Source: Kiritimatiellia bacterium (GTDB lineage Bacteria > Verrucomicrobiota > Kiritimatiellia > CAIVKH01). Taken from it: DNA of 38,005 nucleotides. The DNA is taken from NCBI GenBank assembly GCA_023953695.1, contig JAMLJG010000022.1, forward strand, positions 1 through 38,005. Reading direction: 5' to 3'. Positions 23,629 to 30,584 of the stretch are shown here, piece after piece; the stretch's first letter is position 1; each line of letters begins with the position of its first letter. The position numbers were made by a program, and so were the translations under genes. Under the pieces are notes generated by a model that saw only the letters and a list, made by a program, of their open reading frames with translations, searched no databases and was not told the DNA's origin.

Positions 23629-24999
23629 ATGAATGCCCAGAAGACCTATCACATTTGGACAATTGGCTGTCAGATGAACGAGGCGGACTCGCGCCGCCTC
23701 GCCCAGCAGCTCGAATTCGTGGGATATGAACCCAACGCGCAGGCGGAGGCCGCCGATGTGGTCGTGCTCAATACCTGCGTCGTGCGCCAGCAGGCGGAGG
23801 ACAAAGTCGTGAGCCGCCTGGGCGCACTCAAGGCGGTCAAACAGGCCCGCCCCGACCTCACCGTCGCGCTGATGGGCTGCATGGTGGGCATGCGCGAAGC
23901 GCCCGTTCTCAAGCAGCGCTTTCCTTTTGTGGATGTGTTCATGCCACCGTCCGAAACGGCGCCGCTTTTGGACTATCTCCAGGCGCACGGCCTCTTTGAA
24001 GAGGTGCGCGAAACGGAGCGGCGCGACCGCGCGCTGCGCGATGCCGTGCAGGACGAAGACTTGCCGCTCCCCGTCCACGAGCGCGGCTCGGTTCTCGCCA
24101 ATGTGCCCATTGTGCTGGGCTGTTCACACGCGTGTACCTTCTGCGTCATCCCCTATCGCCGCGGTGCAGAGCGCAGTCGCCCCGTGGCCGACATCCTCAC
24201 CGAAATTCGCTCGCTCGTGGAGCAAGGCGTTCGCGAGGTCATGCTCCTCGGCCAAATTGTGGACCGCTACGGAACCGACATGCACGACGGTACCGACTTG
24301 AGCCTCCTCCTCCGCCGCGTCGCCGAAATTGACGGCCTGCGCCGCGTGCGCTTCCTCACCAGTCACCCGAACTACATGACCGACGCGATCCTCGAAACGG
24401 TCGCTTCGACCCCCAAAATCTGCCCGCAAATCGAGGTGCCCATCCAAGCTGGAAACGACACGGTCCTCGAAAATATGCGGCGCGGCTACACCGCCCAGCA
24501 CTATCGAGACCTCGTCGCGCGCATCCGCTCGTTCATGCCCGATGCAGCGATTCACACCGACCTCATCGTCGGATTCCCCGGCGAAACGCACGAGCAATAT
24601 ATGGACACCTATCGCATCGTCGAGGAGCTGCAGATGGACAAGGTCCACCTGTCGAAATACTCCGTGCGCCCCAAAACCATTGCGGCTCGCCGCATGCCAG
24701 ACGATGTCTCGGAAGAGGAGAAACAGGAGCGCTGGCAACGCATTGAGGACCTCCAAACCGGCATCCTGGAGAAGAAGAATAACGCGCTGCGCGGCGCCAC
24801 AGTCTCCGTTCTGGTCGAAGACCTTTACAAAGGGCGATGGCGCGGCCGCACTCCGCACGGAAAGCTGGTCTTCTTTGAAGACCTCAACGACCGGCGCGGC
24901 GAAGAGGTGAAGGTCACGCTCAATTGGACCGGCCCCTATTCCATGATCGGCAAGCCCGAAGGCTCCGCATCGCGAACACTGCCCGTCATCACGGTTTGA
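23629..24999 (+). CDS. miaB: MiaB-type tRNA methylthiotransferase
   Basis: MiaB adds a methylthio group to C2 of isopentenyl-adenosine 37 in tRNA. The 456 residues show the three-part family layout: an N-terminal UPF0004 domain with cluster cysteines C14 (TIGCQMNEADS), C50 (NTCVVR) and C84 (MGCMVG), a radical-SAM domain with C165, C169 and C172 (CSHACTFC), and a C-terminal TRAM domain (about 385-450). The canonical LLGQNVNSYG is here LLGQIVDRYG, a variant I also associate with some Chloroflexi-type MiaB proteins. No glutamate-specific or MtaB/RimO features stand out, so MiaB is preferred over its paralogues. Confidence 0.9.
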   Translation: MNAQKTYHIWTIGCQMNEADSRRLAQQLEFVGYEPNAQAEAADVVVLNTCVVRQQAEDKVVSRLGALKAVKQARPDLTVALMGCMVGMREAPVLKQRFPFVDVFMPPSETAPLLDYLQAHGLFEEVRETERRDRALRDAVQDEDLPLPVHERGSVLANVPIVLGCSHACTFCVIPYRRGAERSRPVADILTEIRSLVEQGVREVMLLGQIVDRYGTDMHDGTDLSLLLRRVAEIDGLRRVRFLTSHPNYMTDAILETVASTPKICPQIEVPIQAGNDTVLENMRRGYTAQHYRDLVARIRSFMPDAAIHTDLIVGFPGETHEQYMDTYRIVEELQMDKVHLSKYSVRPKTIAARRMPDDVSEEEKQERWQRIEDLQTGILEKKNNALRGATVSVLVEDLYKGRWRGRTPHGKLVFFEDLNDRRGEEVKVTLNWTGPYSMIGKPEGSASRTLPVITV

Positions 25000-25028
25000 G
25001 CATCACCATCCGGCGCGAAGGATTCCCC

Positions 25029-25448
25029 ATGTATTCCATCTTCTTCACCGACCCGCCGGAACCTCCGAGGGAGAAACCCTCCCTCACGCCCGTTCTCCTC
25101 TCCGCCACCATCTTCCCCGGCATCGGCCAATTTCAGCAAAAGCGCACCGTGGCCGGGATGGTCTACCTGGGCACCAGCGGCATTGCCTTCATCATTGCCA
25201 CCGTCATGATCGCCAAGCATTTGCCCGTCGTGTTTCACATTCTCTGGGAAACAGCCGACCCCACCAGCGCCATGGAGGAACTCAAGCCAATCTTGCGCGG
25301 ACTCGGCTTCTTCTTCGCGCTCTACCTCGCGAACGTGTACGACACGTGGTATGCGTGGTTCCGCCTCAACCGCGCGTGGAAACGGGGTCAGCAGAACGGA
25401 AACAGCTCCGGCACACCGCCGCCCCCCGCACTCACCACGCATCCGTGA
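25029..25448 (+). CDS. Small membrane protein of unknown function
   Basis: The 139 residues are not a family I can name with certainty. Starting at ATG 25029, with GAAGGA as Shine-Dalgarno seven bases upstream, the protein has a Pro-rich cytoplasmic-looking N-terminus, the motif TIFPGIGQFQQ (about 27-37), and two or more hydrophobic segments (about 43-62 and 90-105). The PG-x-GQ motif ahead of a membrane hairpin is reminiscent of DUF5683/TM2-like proteins. It follows miaB by 29 bases and is probably co-transcribed. Its last 17 bases overlap the 3' end of convergent folK. Confidence 0.65.
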   Translation: MYSIFFTDPPEPPREKPSLTPVLLSATIFPGIGQFQQKRTVAGMVYLGTSGIAFIIATVMIAKHLPVVFHILWETADPTSAMEELKPILRGLGFFFALYLANVYDTWYAWFRLNRAWKRGQQNGNSSGTPPPPALTTHP

Positions 25449-25935
25449 AGAGACGAATCGGCGGCGTGAGCGGTATTTCGCGAAGCCGCTCGGCCACGGT
25501 CTGCTCACTACCCGGCAAAATGAGATCGGGCCGCACATCGGCCAGCGGCTGCACCACAAAAAGACGATGCGCCCAGCGCGGGTGCGGGAGCAGAAGCGTC
25601 GCGCTCTGCAGCGCGAGTTCACCGGCATAGAGAATGTCAATGTCGAGTGTGCGCGGAGCAAACTTGTCCTCCGTCCGAATGCGCCCGCCCGCCTCCTCGA
25701 TTTTCGCCAACAACAGGCGCAGCGCCTCGACTTCGATCGGCGTCTCCACAATCAGCACCGCGTTGAGATACGGCAAATTGGCATATTCCGGCTTCACGCC
25801 CACCGGCTCCGTTTCATAAATCGGCGAGGTGGCGACAATCGTGACATCGTGCAGCGCCTCAATGGCAGAGCGCGCATTGCGCAAGTGGGCCAAGCGATCG
25901 CCGAGGCAAGAACCGAGACTCAATCCGACTTCCAT
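25432..25935 (-). CDS. folK: 2-amino-4-hydroxy-6-hydroxymethyldihydropteridine diphosphokinase
   Basis: FolK (HPPK) transfers pyrophosphate from ATP to 6-hydroxymethyl-7,8-dihydropterin in folate synthesis. The start at 25935 gives 167 residues beginning MEVGLSLGSCLGDRLAHLR, the normal family N-terminus; upstream residues of the open frame overlap dapB. The signature FAPRTLDIDILYAG (about 118-131) supplies the metal-binding aspartates, and LPHPRWAHRLFVVQPLADV is also conserved. It is the third gene of dapA-dapB-folK, 26 bases after dapB. The convergent small membrane protein gene overlaps its 3' end by 17 bases. Confidence 0.92.
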   Translation of the reverse strand: MEVGLSLGSCLGDRLAHLRNARSAIEALHDVTIVATSPIYETEPVGVKPEYANLPYLNAVLIVETPIEVEALRLLLAKIEEAGGRIRTEDKFAPRTLDIDILYAGELALQSATLLLPHPRWAHRLFVVQPLADVRPDLILPGSEQTVAERLREIPLTPPIRLFTDAW

Positions 25936-25961
25936 GGTGGTCTCCGCCTTTCTTTTTCCGA

Positions 25962-26756
25962 TCAAACACCCAAAACATCGCGCATCGTGTAAAGACCCGG
26001 CGCGCGACCCGCCAACCACGCCGCCGCGCGCAGCGCGCCGACCGCAAAGGTGTCGCGACTCGTCGCGCGGTGCGAAAATTCAACAATCTCGCCATCCGTC
26101 GCAAACATTACCGTGTGGTCGCCGACAATATCGCCGCCGCGCACCGCATGAAAACCGATCTCGGACGCGCTCCGCTCCTCTTTGACAACGCCATGACGCC
26201 CGTGCACCGCAACCTCATCCAGATTCACCCCCAACCCGCGCGCGACCGCTTGTCCAAGGCCCAGCGCGGTGCCGCTCGGGGAATCCTTCTTGCGGCGGTG
26301 ATGCCTCTCGATGATCTCGACATCATAGCCCCGGTCCTTCAACGCGCGACCCGCCTCTTCCAGCAGCGCAAACAAAAGGTTCACGCCCAAACTCATGTTC
26401 GGCGCCCAGACAATCGGCGCCCGCTTGGCCGCCGCCTCAATCGCAGCCTTTCCTTCCGCGCCGATCCCCGTGGTGCCAATCACCCAGCCCTTGCCCCATT
26501 CCGCAATCCGCGCCGCATTGCCCGAAGTTCCCTGATGCCCGCTAAAATCAACAATCACATCGCACGCGGGCGCGACAGCAGCGAGGTCGGAGGTCAGCGA
26601 AATCCCCGTTCGACCCAGCGGCTGACCCAACCCCGGCGAATCCCACAAATCCACCGCGCCGACAAGCTGAAGCCCCGGCACCGCCTGATGCTCCAAGCAG
26701 CGAACGAGCGTCTGCCCCATCCGACCGCCCGCGCCAACAATTACAATCTTCGTCAT
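25962..26756 (-). CDS. dapB: 4-hydroxy-tetrahydrodipicolinate reductase
   Basis: DapB reduces the DapA product with NAD(P)H on the way to diaminopimelate and lysine. The 264 residues have the Rossmann motif IVIVGAGGRMGQTLVR (about 4-19), DFSGHQGTSGNA, the substrate-binding motif ERHHRRKKDSPSGTA with the conserved histidine pair and lysine, and a normal C-terminus. The length is typical. It follows dapA by 44 bases and precedes folK by 26, forming a compact operon under the palindrome-flanked dapA promoter. Confidence 0.95.
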   Translation of the reverse strand: MTKIVIVGAGGRMGQTLVRCLEHQAVPGLQLVGAVDLWDSPGLGQPLGRTGISLTSDLAAVAPACDVIVDFSGHQGTSGNAARIAEWGKGWVIGTTGIGAEGKAAIEAAAKRAPIVWAPNMSLGVNLLFALLEEAGRALKDRGYDVEIIERHHRRKKDSPSGTALGLGQAVARGLGVNLDEVAVHGRHGVVKEERSASEIGFHAVRGGDIVGDHTVMFATDGEIVEFSHRATSRDTFAVGALRAAAWLAGRAPGLYTMRDVLGV

Positions 26757-26800
26757 GATCTCGCCTTGTTTTCACCGCGCGCCGCGCGCGCACTCGCACC

Positions 26801-27667
26801 CTAAATCAGCTCAACCGCCCTCAGGGTTGCCTCCAGCCGCTTCTTCAACCCCTCGCTCAGCTCGCAGAGCGGAAGCCGATAGGTGTCCTCAATTCGACCC
26901 ATCATCGCCAGCGCCGTCTTGACCGGAATCGGATTCGTATCCATGAACAAATCGGCAAACAGCGGATAATACTTCAGATGCATCGCGCGCGCCTCGCTCC
27001 AGCGACCCGCCAGCGCGTGCCGCACCATGTCGGACACCGCCCGCGGCGCAACATTGGAAGCAACGCTGATCACACCGCTCCCGCCGACCGACATCATCGG
27101 CAGCGTCAGCGAATCGTCGCCCGAAAGAACCGTCAAATCGCAACGCGTCCGAATCTGACTCACGCGGTCCACATTGCCCGCCGCCTCCTTGATCGCGACG
27201 ACATTCGGGTGCTTGCTCAACTCGACAACCACCTCGATCGGAATCTCCTTGCCCGTCCGCCCCGGCACATTATAGAGAACCACCGGCAAGCCCAAATCCG
27301 CAACCGCCGCGAAATGCCGCGTCATCCCGAGCGCATTCGGCTTGTTGTAATAAGGCGTCACCTGCAGCGTCGCATCGGCGCCCGCCGCCAGCGCGTGCTT
27401 CGTCAGCTTCAGCGCCTCGCTCGTCGAGTTGGCCCCCGTCCCCGCGATAACCTTCACGCGCTTGCGCGCCACCTCAACCGACACCTCAACAACGCGCTCG
27501 TGCTCCTCATAGTCGAGCGTTGGCGATTCACCCGTCGTTCCGACCGGCACAATGCCCTCGACCCCGCCCTCAATCTGAAACTCGATCAGCTCCCTGAACC
27601 GACTGTAATCCACCTCGCCCGAGCGAGTGAACGGCGTGACAATCGCCGTATATGTTCCTGCCAGCAT
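26801..27667 (-). CDS. dapA: 4-hydroxy-tetrahydrodipicolinate synthase
   Basis: DapA condenses pyruvate and aspartate semialdehyde, the first committed step to lysine and diaminopimelate for the cell wall. The start at 27667 has a good Shine-Dalgarno (AGGAAGAGG) and gives 288 residues beginning with the usual GTYTAIVTPF. The TIM barrel shows VGTTGESPTL, the tyrosine Y132 (YNVPGRTG) and the Schiff-base lysine K160 (VAIKEAAG). It heads dapA-dapB-folK. Its promoter region carries two TTCCAA-type palindromes flanking an extended -10 box, so it is probably repressed or modulated by a dimeric DNA-binding protein. Confidence 0.95.
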   Translation of the reverse strand: MLAGTYTAIVTPFTRSGEVDYSRFRELIEFQIEGGVEGIVPVGTTGESPTLDYEEHERVVEVSVEVARKRVKVIAGTGANSTSEALKLTKHALAAGADATLQVTPYYNKPNALGMTRHFAAVADLGLPVVLYNVPGRTGKEIPIEVVVELSKHPNVVAIKEAAGNVDRVSQIRTRCDLTVLSGDDSLTLPMMSVGGSGVISVASNVAPRAVSDMVRHALAGRWSEARAMHLKYYPLFADLFMDTNPIPVKTALAMMGRIEDTYRLPLCELSEGLKKRLEATLRAVELI

Positions 27668-27685
27668 AACGCGCCTCTTCCTAAT

Positions 27686-27702
27686 CTTCCAACCGTTGGA
27701 AG
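27686..27702. repeat. Palindrome copy A of the dapA-upstream pair
   Basis: CTTCCAACCGTTGGAAG has 7-base arms around CCG. On the dapA strand it starts next to the predicted +1 (about 27703) and lies in the 5' leader. Its TTCCAA core starts 32 bp from that of the second copy at 27719. Confidence 0.75.
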
Positions 27703-27709
27703 AATCGCC

Positions 27710-27718
27710 TTTATAGCA
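27710..27718 (-). promoter_or_regulatory. dapA: Extended -10 box of dapA between two palindromes
   Basis: TGCTATAAA on the minus strand is an extended -10 element (TGn before TATAAA). One palindrome fills the spacer and -35 side (27719-27733) and the other begins at about +2. No good -35 box is visible, consistent with an extended -10 promoter. Confidence 0.6.
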
Positions 27719-27733
27719 TTCCAACGATTGGAA
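27719..27733. repeat. Palindrome copy B of the dapA-upstream pair
   Basis: TTCCAACGATTGGAA has 6-base arms around CGA. It spans about -30 to -16 of the dapA promoter. It could also affect the divergent histidine kinase gene, whose candidate promoter starts 32 bases away at 27765. Confidence 0.75.
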
Positions 27734-27764
27734 AAGAAGAGCCATTTTCCCGCATCGCTTCTCC

Positions 27765-27793
27765 TTGATTCAGCCCAAAAGAAGGAACAGGAT
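27765..27793 (+). promoter_or_regulatory. Candidate promoter of the histidine kinase gene
   Basis: TTGATT (27765-27770), a 17-base spacer and CAGGAT (27788-27793). A short leader follows, with GAGG six bases before the ATG at 27812. Confidence 0.4.
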
Positions 27794-27811
27794 TCTCCCC
27801 CGAGGCTCCCC

Positions 27812-28786
27812 ATGAAAAGCGGCCATGATAATCTCGACACCCCGTCTGTCTGCCTGCGCTCGCCACTGCTCGTGTCGCTGATTCTCGCCGGCGCCTACGC
27901 CCTCATTTATGTCTCTTACATCTTGCTCTCCGATGCGTGGGTGGATCGAATCGCCGCCTCGCCTCAAGAAGTCACCCAACTGCAGACCGCCAAAGGTCTC
28001 CTATTCGGCGCGGTAAGCACGGCCGTCGTTTTCTGTTTCCTCTTCTTTTCCCTCCGACGAGCGGCCAAAGCCCAGCGCGCCCTCGACCGCCAGCGCCAAA
28101 TGCTCATGGCTGCCGAGCGCAAGGCTGCCGCAGGGATCCTCGCCCACTCGCTCGCGCACGACATCAACAACGTCCTCACAGTCGGCATGACCAACGTCGA
28201 AATGCTGCAAATGCACCAGACCCTCGACGAGCAGAGCACGGAAATGCTCGGCGACATCGGCAAATCCTTCGAGCGCATCCACGATATGGCGCGCCAACTC
28301 TCGCGCATCGGCCAAGCGAATCAACAGCACGGCATGACGGAACTCGACCTCGCAAAGGTGGCAAAGCAAGAACTGCGCTATATCCACGCGCACCAATCGG
28401 CAAGAGGCTGCTCTATGGACTACGAGGGTCCTGACCGCGCCCTCTGCCGCGCAAACGAATCGGCGATCCGCGAGCTGTTGAGCAATCTCCTCCTCAATGC
28501 CGCCGAAGCCACCGGCGGTAAGGGAAAAATATCGCTCCGCCTCCGAATTCAAGACCAAACCATAGTTCTCGAAGTGCACGACAACGGCCCCGGCGTGCCC
28601 CAAGCGTTGCGCACCAAACTCTTCGAGCCGCTCTACACGACCAAATCCGAAGGCCTCGGCCTGCTCTCCGTCAAATCCGCCGTCAAACTCCACCGCGGCC
28701 AGATCGAAGTGACGGACTCCCCCCTCGGCGGCGCTTGCTTCAGGGTCTCTCTGACCCAGCCCGCCCCAGAAAAGAATGAAGCATAA
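27812..28786 (+). CDS. Membrane sensor histidine kinase (orphan)
   Basis: The 324 residues start at ATG 27812; the much longer open frame upstream is antisense to dapA. Two membrane helices (about 18-40 and 62-81) enclose a short outer loop of some 20 residues, so the sensed signal may lie in the membrane. The dimerisation domain has the phosphoacceptor H116 (LAHDINNVL). The HATPase domain has the N box (NLLLNAAEA, about 225-233), G1 (DNGPGVP, 257-263), the F box (FEPLYTTK) and G2 (GLGLLSVKS). All catalytic boxes look intact. No response regulator is encoded nearby, so the partner is unknown. Confidence 0.85.
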   Translation: MKSGHDNLDTPSVCLRSPLLVSLILAGAYALIYVSYILLSDAWVDRIAASPQEVTQLQTAKGLLFGAVSTAVVFCFLFFSLRRAAKAQRALDRQRQMLMAAERKAAAGILAHSLAHDINNVLTVGMTNVEMLQMHQTLDEQSTEMLGDIGKSFERIHDMARQLSRIGQANQQHGMTELDLAKVAKQELRYIHAHQSARGCSMDYEGPDRALCRANESAIRELLSNLLLNAAEATGGKGKISLRLRIQDQTIVLEVHDNGPGVPQALRTKLFEPLYTTKSEGLGLLSVKSAVKLHRGQIEVTDSPLGGACFRVSLTQPAPEKNEA

Positions 28787-28851
28787 TTTTCTGCGTCAGG
28801 TTCCCCTCTCGCGGGCGACGAACCATTGAGATCGGGTTTTTCGCGCGCGCC

Positions 28852-29139
28852 ATGAACAAAACATTCGCCAAGTGGATTGATCGCATCACACCTTCGTGCG
28901 AGAAGGTCGCCGAACTCGCCTCCGAGCGACTCGACCGCCCACTCACCTTCAAAGAACGACTCTCCTGCCGACTCCACTTCCTCATCTGCTACTTCTGCCG
29001 CCGCTACCACGATCAACTCGACGCCATGCACACGCACCTCTGCAAGGGCGGAGAAAAATACGGCCAGGACCCGCAGAAATGCGTCTGCACAGAAGACAAG
29101 AATCGAATCAAAGAAGCCTGCAAGAAGCAGAGCGCCTAG
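28852..29139 (+). CDS. Soluble zinc-finger (ZAS-type) anti-sigma factor candidate
   Basis: This 95-residue protein has the layout of putative zinc-finger anti-sigma proteins: CEKVAELASERLD (about 16-28), then LTFKERLSCRLHFLICYFCRRY with the H-x3-C-x2-C zinc motif at H42, C46 and C49. Extra cysteines (C64, C77, C79, C90) may bind further metal or sense redox state. No membrane helix is present. The ECF sigma factor gene lies tail to tail 31 bases away, and I infer that the two interact. The gene follows the histidine kinase by 65 bases; no clear Shine-Dalgarno or promoter is seen. Confidence 0.7.
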   Translation: MNKTFAKWIDRITPSCEKVAELASERLDRPLTFKERLSCRLHFLICYFCRRYHDQLDAMHTHLCKGGEKYGQDPQKCVCTEDKNRIKEACKKQSA

Positions 29140-29170
29140 CGAAACGGCGGCCCCATCGCCCCGCCGCGCA

Positions 29171-29755
29171 TCACGTGACCGAAAACCAATTGGCCTCAAG
29201 GCACTTGCGCAACGAGGCGCGCGCGCGATGCATGATGGTCCAGAAGTTTTGCGCCGTGATCCCGAGCGCCTCGCAGATTTCACTCGCCGGAACGTCATCC
29301 ACTTCGCGCATCACAAAAACCCGGCGCGTCTGCTCTGGAAGATGCTCGGCACACGCCTGAAAACGCTTCCAAAACTCGTCCCGATCCATGTCGGCAATCT
29401 GCTTTTCCTTCCACTCGCCCGGCGTGGTGGGACCCGCTTGCCAATGCCCGCGCTCATTGAACGCGAGCGGAACTTCGGAATCCTGATCCACCAAGTCGCC
29501 CAAGAGCAGCTCGCGCCGGCCGCGGCGATAGAAGTCCACAATCTTATTCTTCAAAATGCCCGTCAGCCATGTGCGCTCCGCAGCGACCCCGCGATAGCGA
29601 TCGCGCGCCTTCAGGCCCGCCAGCAGCGTCTCCTGAACCAGATCCAGCGCCGTATGGTGATCGCGCACACGCGCCACGGCAAATCGGTAGAGATAATCCA
29701 CATACTGATCAACCCACTGATCGGGATCCAACACGTTGTTTGGCTTGGTGGACAT
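29171..29755 (-). CDS. ECF-family RNA polymerase sigma factor
   Basis: The 194 residues carry region 2 (about 18-80: YLYRFAVARVRDHHTALDLV, then QETLLAGLKA and WLTGILKNKIVDFYRR) and region 4 (about 138-187: LPEQTRRVFVMREVDDVPAS, EICEALGITAQNFWTIMHRA) joined by a longer linker rich in Trp and Pro. The length and the linker recall the TIGR02943-type ECF group, from memory. A good promoter (TTGGAA-17-TAGAAT) lies upstream. The likely anti-sigma gene is convergent at the 3' end, where such pairs are usually in one operon. The cytochrome c gene lies upstream on the same strand. Confidence 0.88.
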   Translation of the reverse strand: MSTKPNNVLDPDQWVDQYVDYLYRFAVARVRDHHTALDLVQETLLAGLKARDRYRGVAAERTWLTGILKNKIVDFYRRGRRELLLGDLVDQDSEVPLAFNERGHWQAGPTTPGEWKEKQIADMDRDEFWKRFQACAEHLPEQTRRVFVMREVDDVPASEICEALGITAQNFWTIMHRARASLRKCLEANWFSVT

Positions 29756-29773
29756 AGCGGAAAAGAACGGCCC

Positions 29774-29802
29774 ATTCTAGGGACGCCCCCCATCAATTCC
29801 AA
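29774..29802 (-). promoter_or_regulatory. Promoter of the ECF sigma factor gene
   Basis: TTGGAA (29797-29802), a 17-base spacer and TAGAAT (29774-29779; five of six consensus bases). The leader to the ATG at 29755 is about 12 bases. The -35 box includes a half-site of the TTCCAATCG palindrome found near rlmN and dapA. Confidence 0.6.
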
Positions 29803-29833
29803 TCGCCAAATGTGCCGCGCCGCCGCGCGCACC

Positions 29834-30331
29834 CTACTCAACCGGCGGCGGCGGAGAAGGAAACAGTACGTAGGGCTGTGGCGGCTCCACATTCGGCGGA
29901 AGATACGCGGGCGCGGGAACGCCGGCGGACCCGAGACTGCGAATGAATTTGAATATCGAGCGCAGCTCCACCTCCTTCATCGCAACAAAAACCGTGTCCG
30001 GCATGGGCGGCTTCGGCTTGAGCGCGCGCGCGTATCTCACCCACTGCTCCTCGTCCATGGAGGCCGCGATCAAGCGCAAGTTGTGCGCATACGTCGTCCC
30101 CCACGGACCGCGCCAGCCCAGCGAATCGCCAATGAGCCAATTCTTTTCTAGCACCCGCCCACTGCTCATCGAATAACCGGGCGTGTGGCAGTCGTTGCAG
30201 CCGCTGATCTTGACCAGATGCCGACCGAACTCAATGGAACCGGCCGAGTCGTGGGCCCCCTCCTCTGCTTGCGAGGCCGACACCACACCTACTGCCAGCG
30301 CCACAAACACCGCGCTCAAGCGCATTTTCAT
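29834..30331 (-). CDS. Periplasmic monohaem cytochrome c
   Basis: The 165 residues start with a signal peptide (MKMRLSAVFVALAVGVVSAS, cleavage near SQA) and contain one c-type haem site, CNDCH at 45-49. A methionine in PKPPMPD is a candidate sixth ligand. The C-terminus is Pro-rich. A strong Shine-Dalgarno (GGAGGAG) precedes the ATG. It is probably a small electron carrier or a subunit of a periplasmic redox system; no oxidase or dehydrogenase lies nearby. It is 78 bases upstream of the sigma factor gene, which has its own promoter. Confidence 0.88.
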   Translation of the reverse strand: MKMRLSAVFVALAVGVVSASQAEEGAHDSAGSIEFGRHLVKISGCNDCHTPGYSMSSGRVLEKNWLIGDSLGWRGPWGTTYAHNLRLIAASMDEEQWVRYARALKPKPPMPDTVFVAMKEVELRSIFKFIRSLGSAGVPAPAYLPPNVEPPQPYVLFPSPPPPVE

Positions 30332-30473
30332 TGCAACTCCTCCTCCCCATTCCGCACAGCGCCGGCAGGCTGAGCCCAGCTCGCCACCATGCGCCGGAAA
30401 GAGTGCTCCGTGGCCGGCGGCGGTGTCAAGGTTCGGCGCAGAAAACCGCGCGAGTTCACCGTTTCGATTTATC

Positions 30474-30502
30474 TTGTTGAAGAAGCCAAGAATCTCTAGT
30501 GT
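30474..30502 (+). promoter_or_regulatory. Promoter of the subtilase gene
   Basis: TTGTTG (30474-30479), a 17-base spacer and TAGTGT (30497-30502). The leader of about 75 bases ends with AGGAG (30572-30576) eight bases before the ATG. This gene is SD-led, unlike the leaderless group. Nothing else is recognised in 30332-30584. Confidence 0.45.
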
Positions 30503-30584
30503 TTTCTTTTAATGATCGTGTACCGACGTGGGTCGGATATTTGCCAGCCGCGGCAACGGGGACGGTCGTGCAGGAGTTGTTTCT

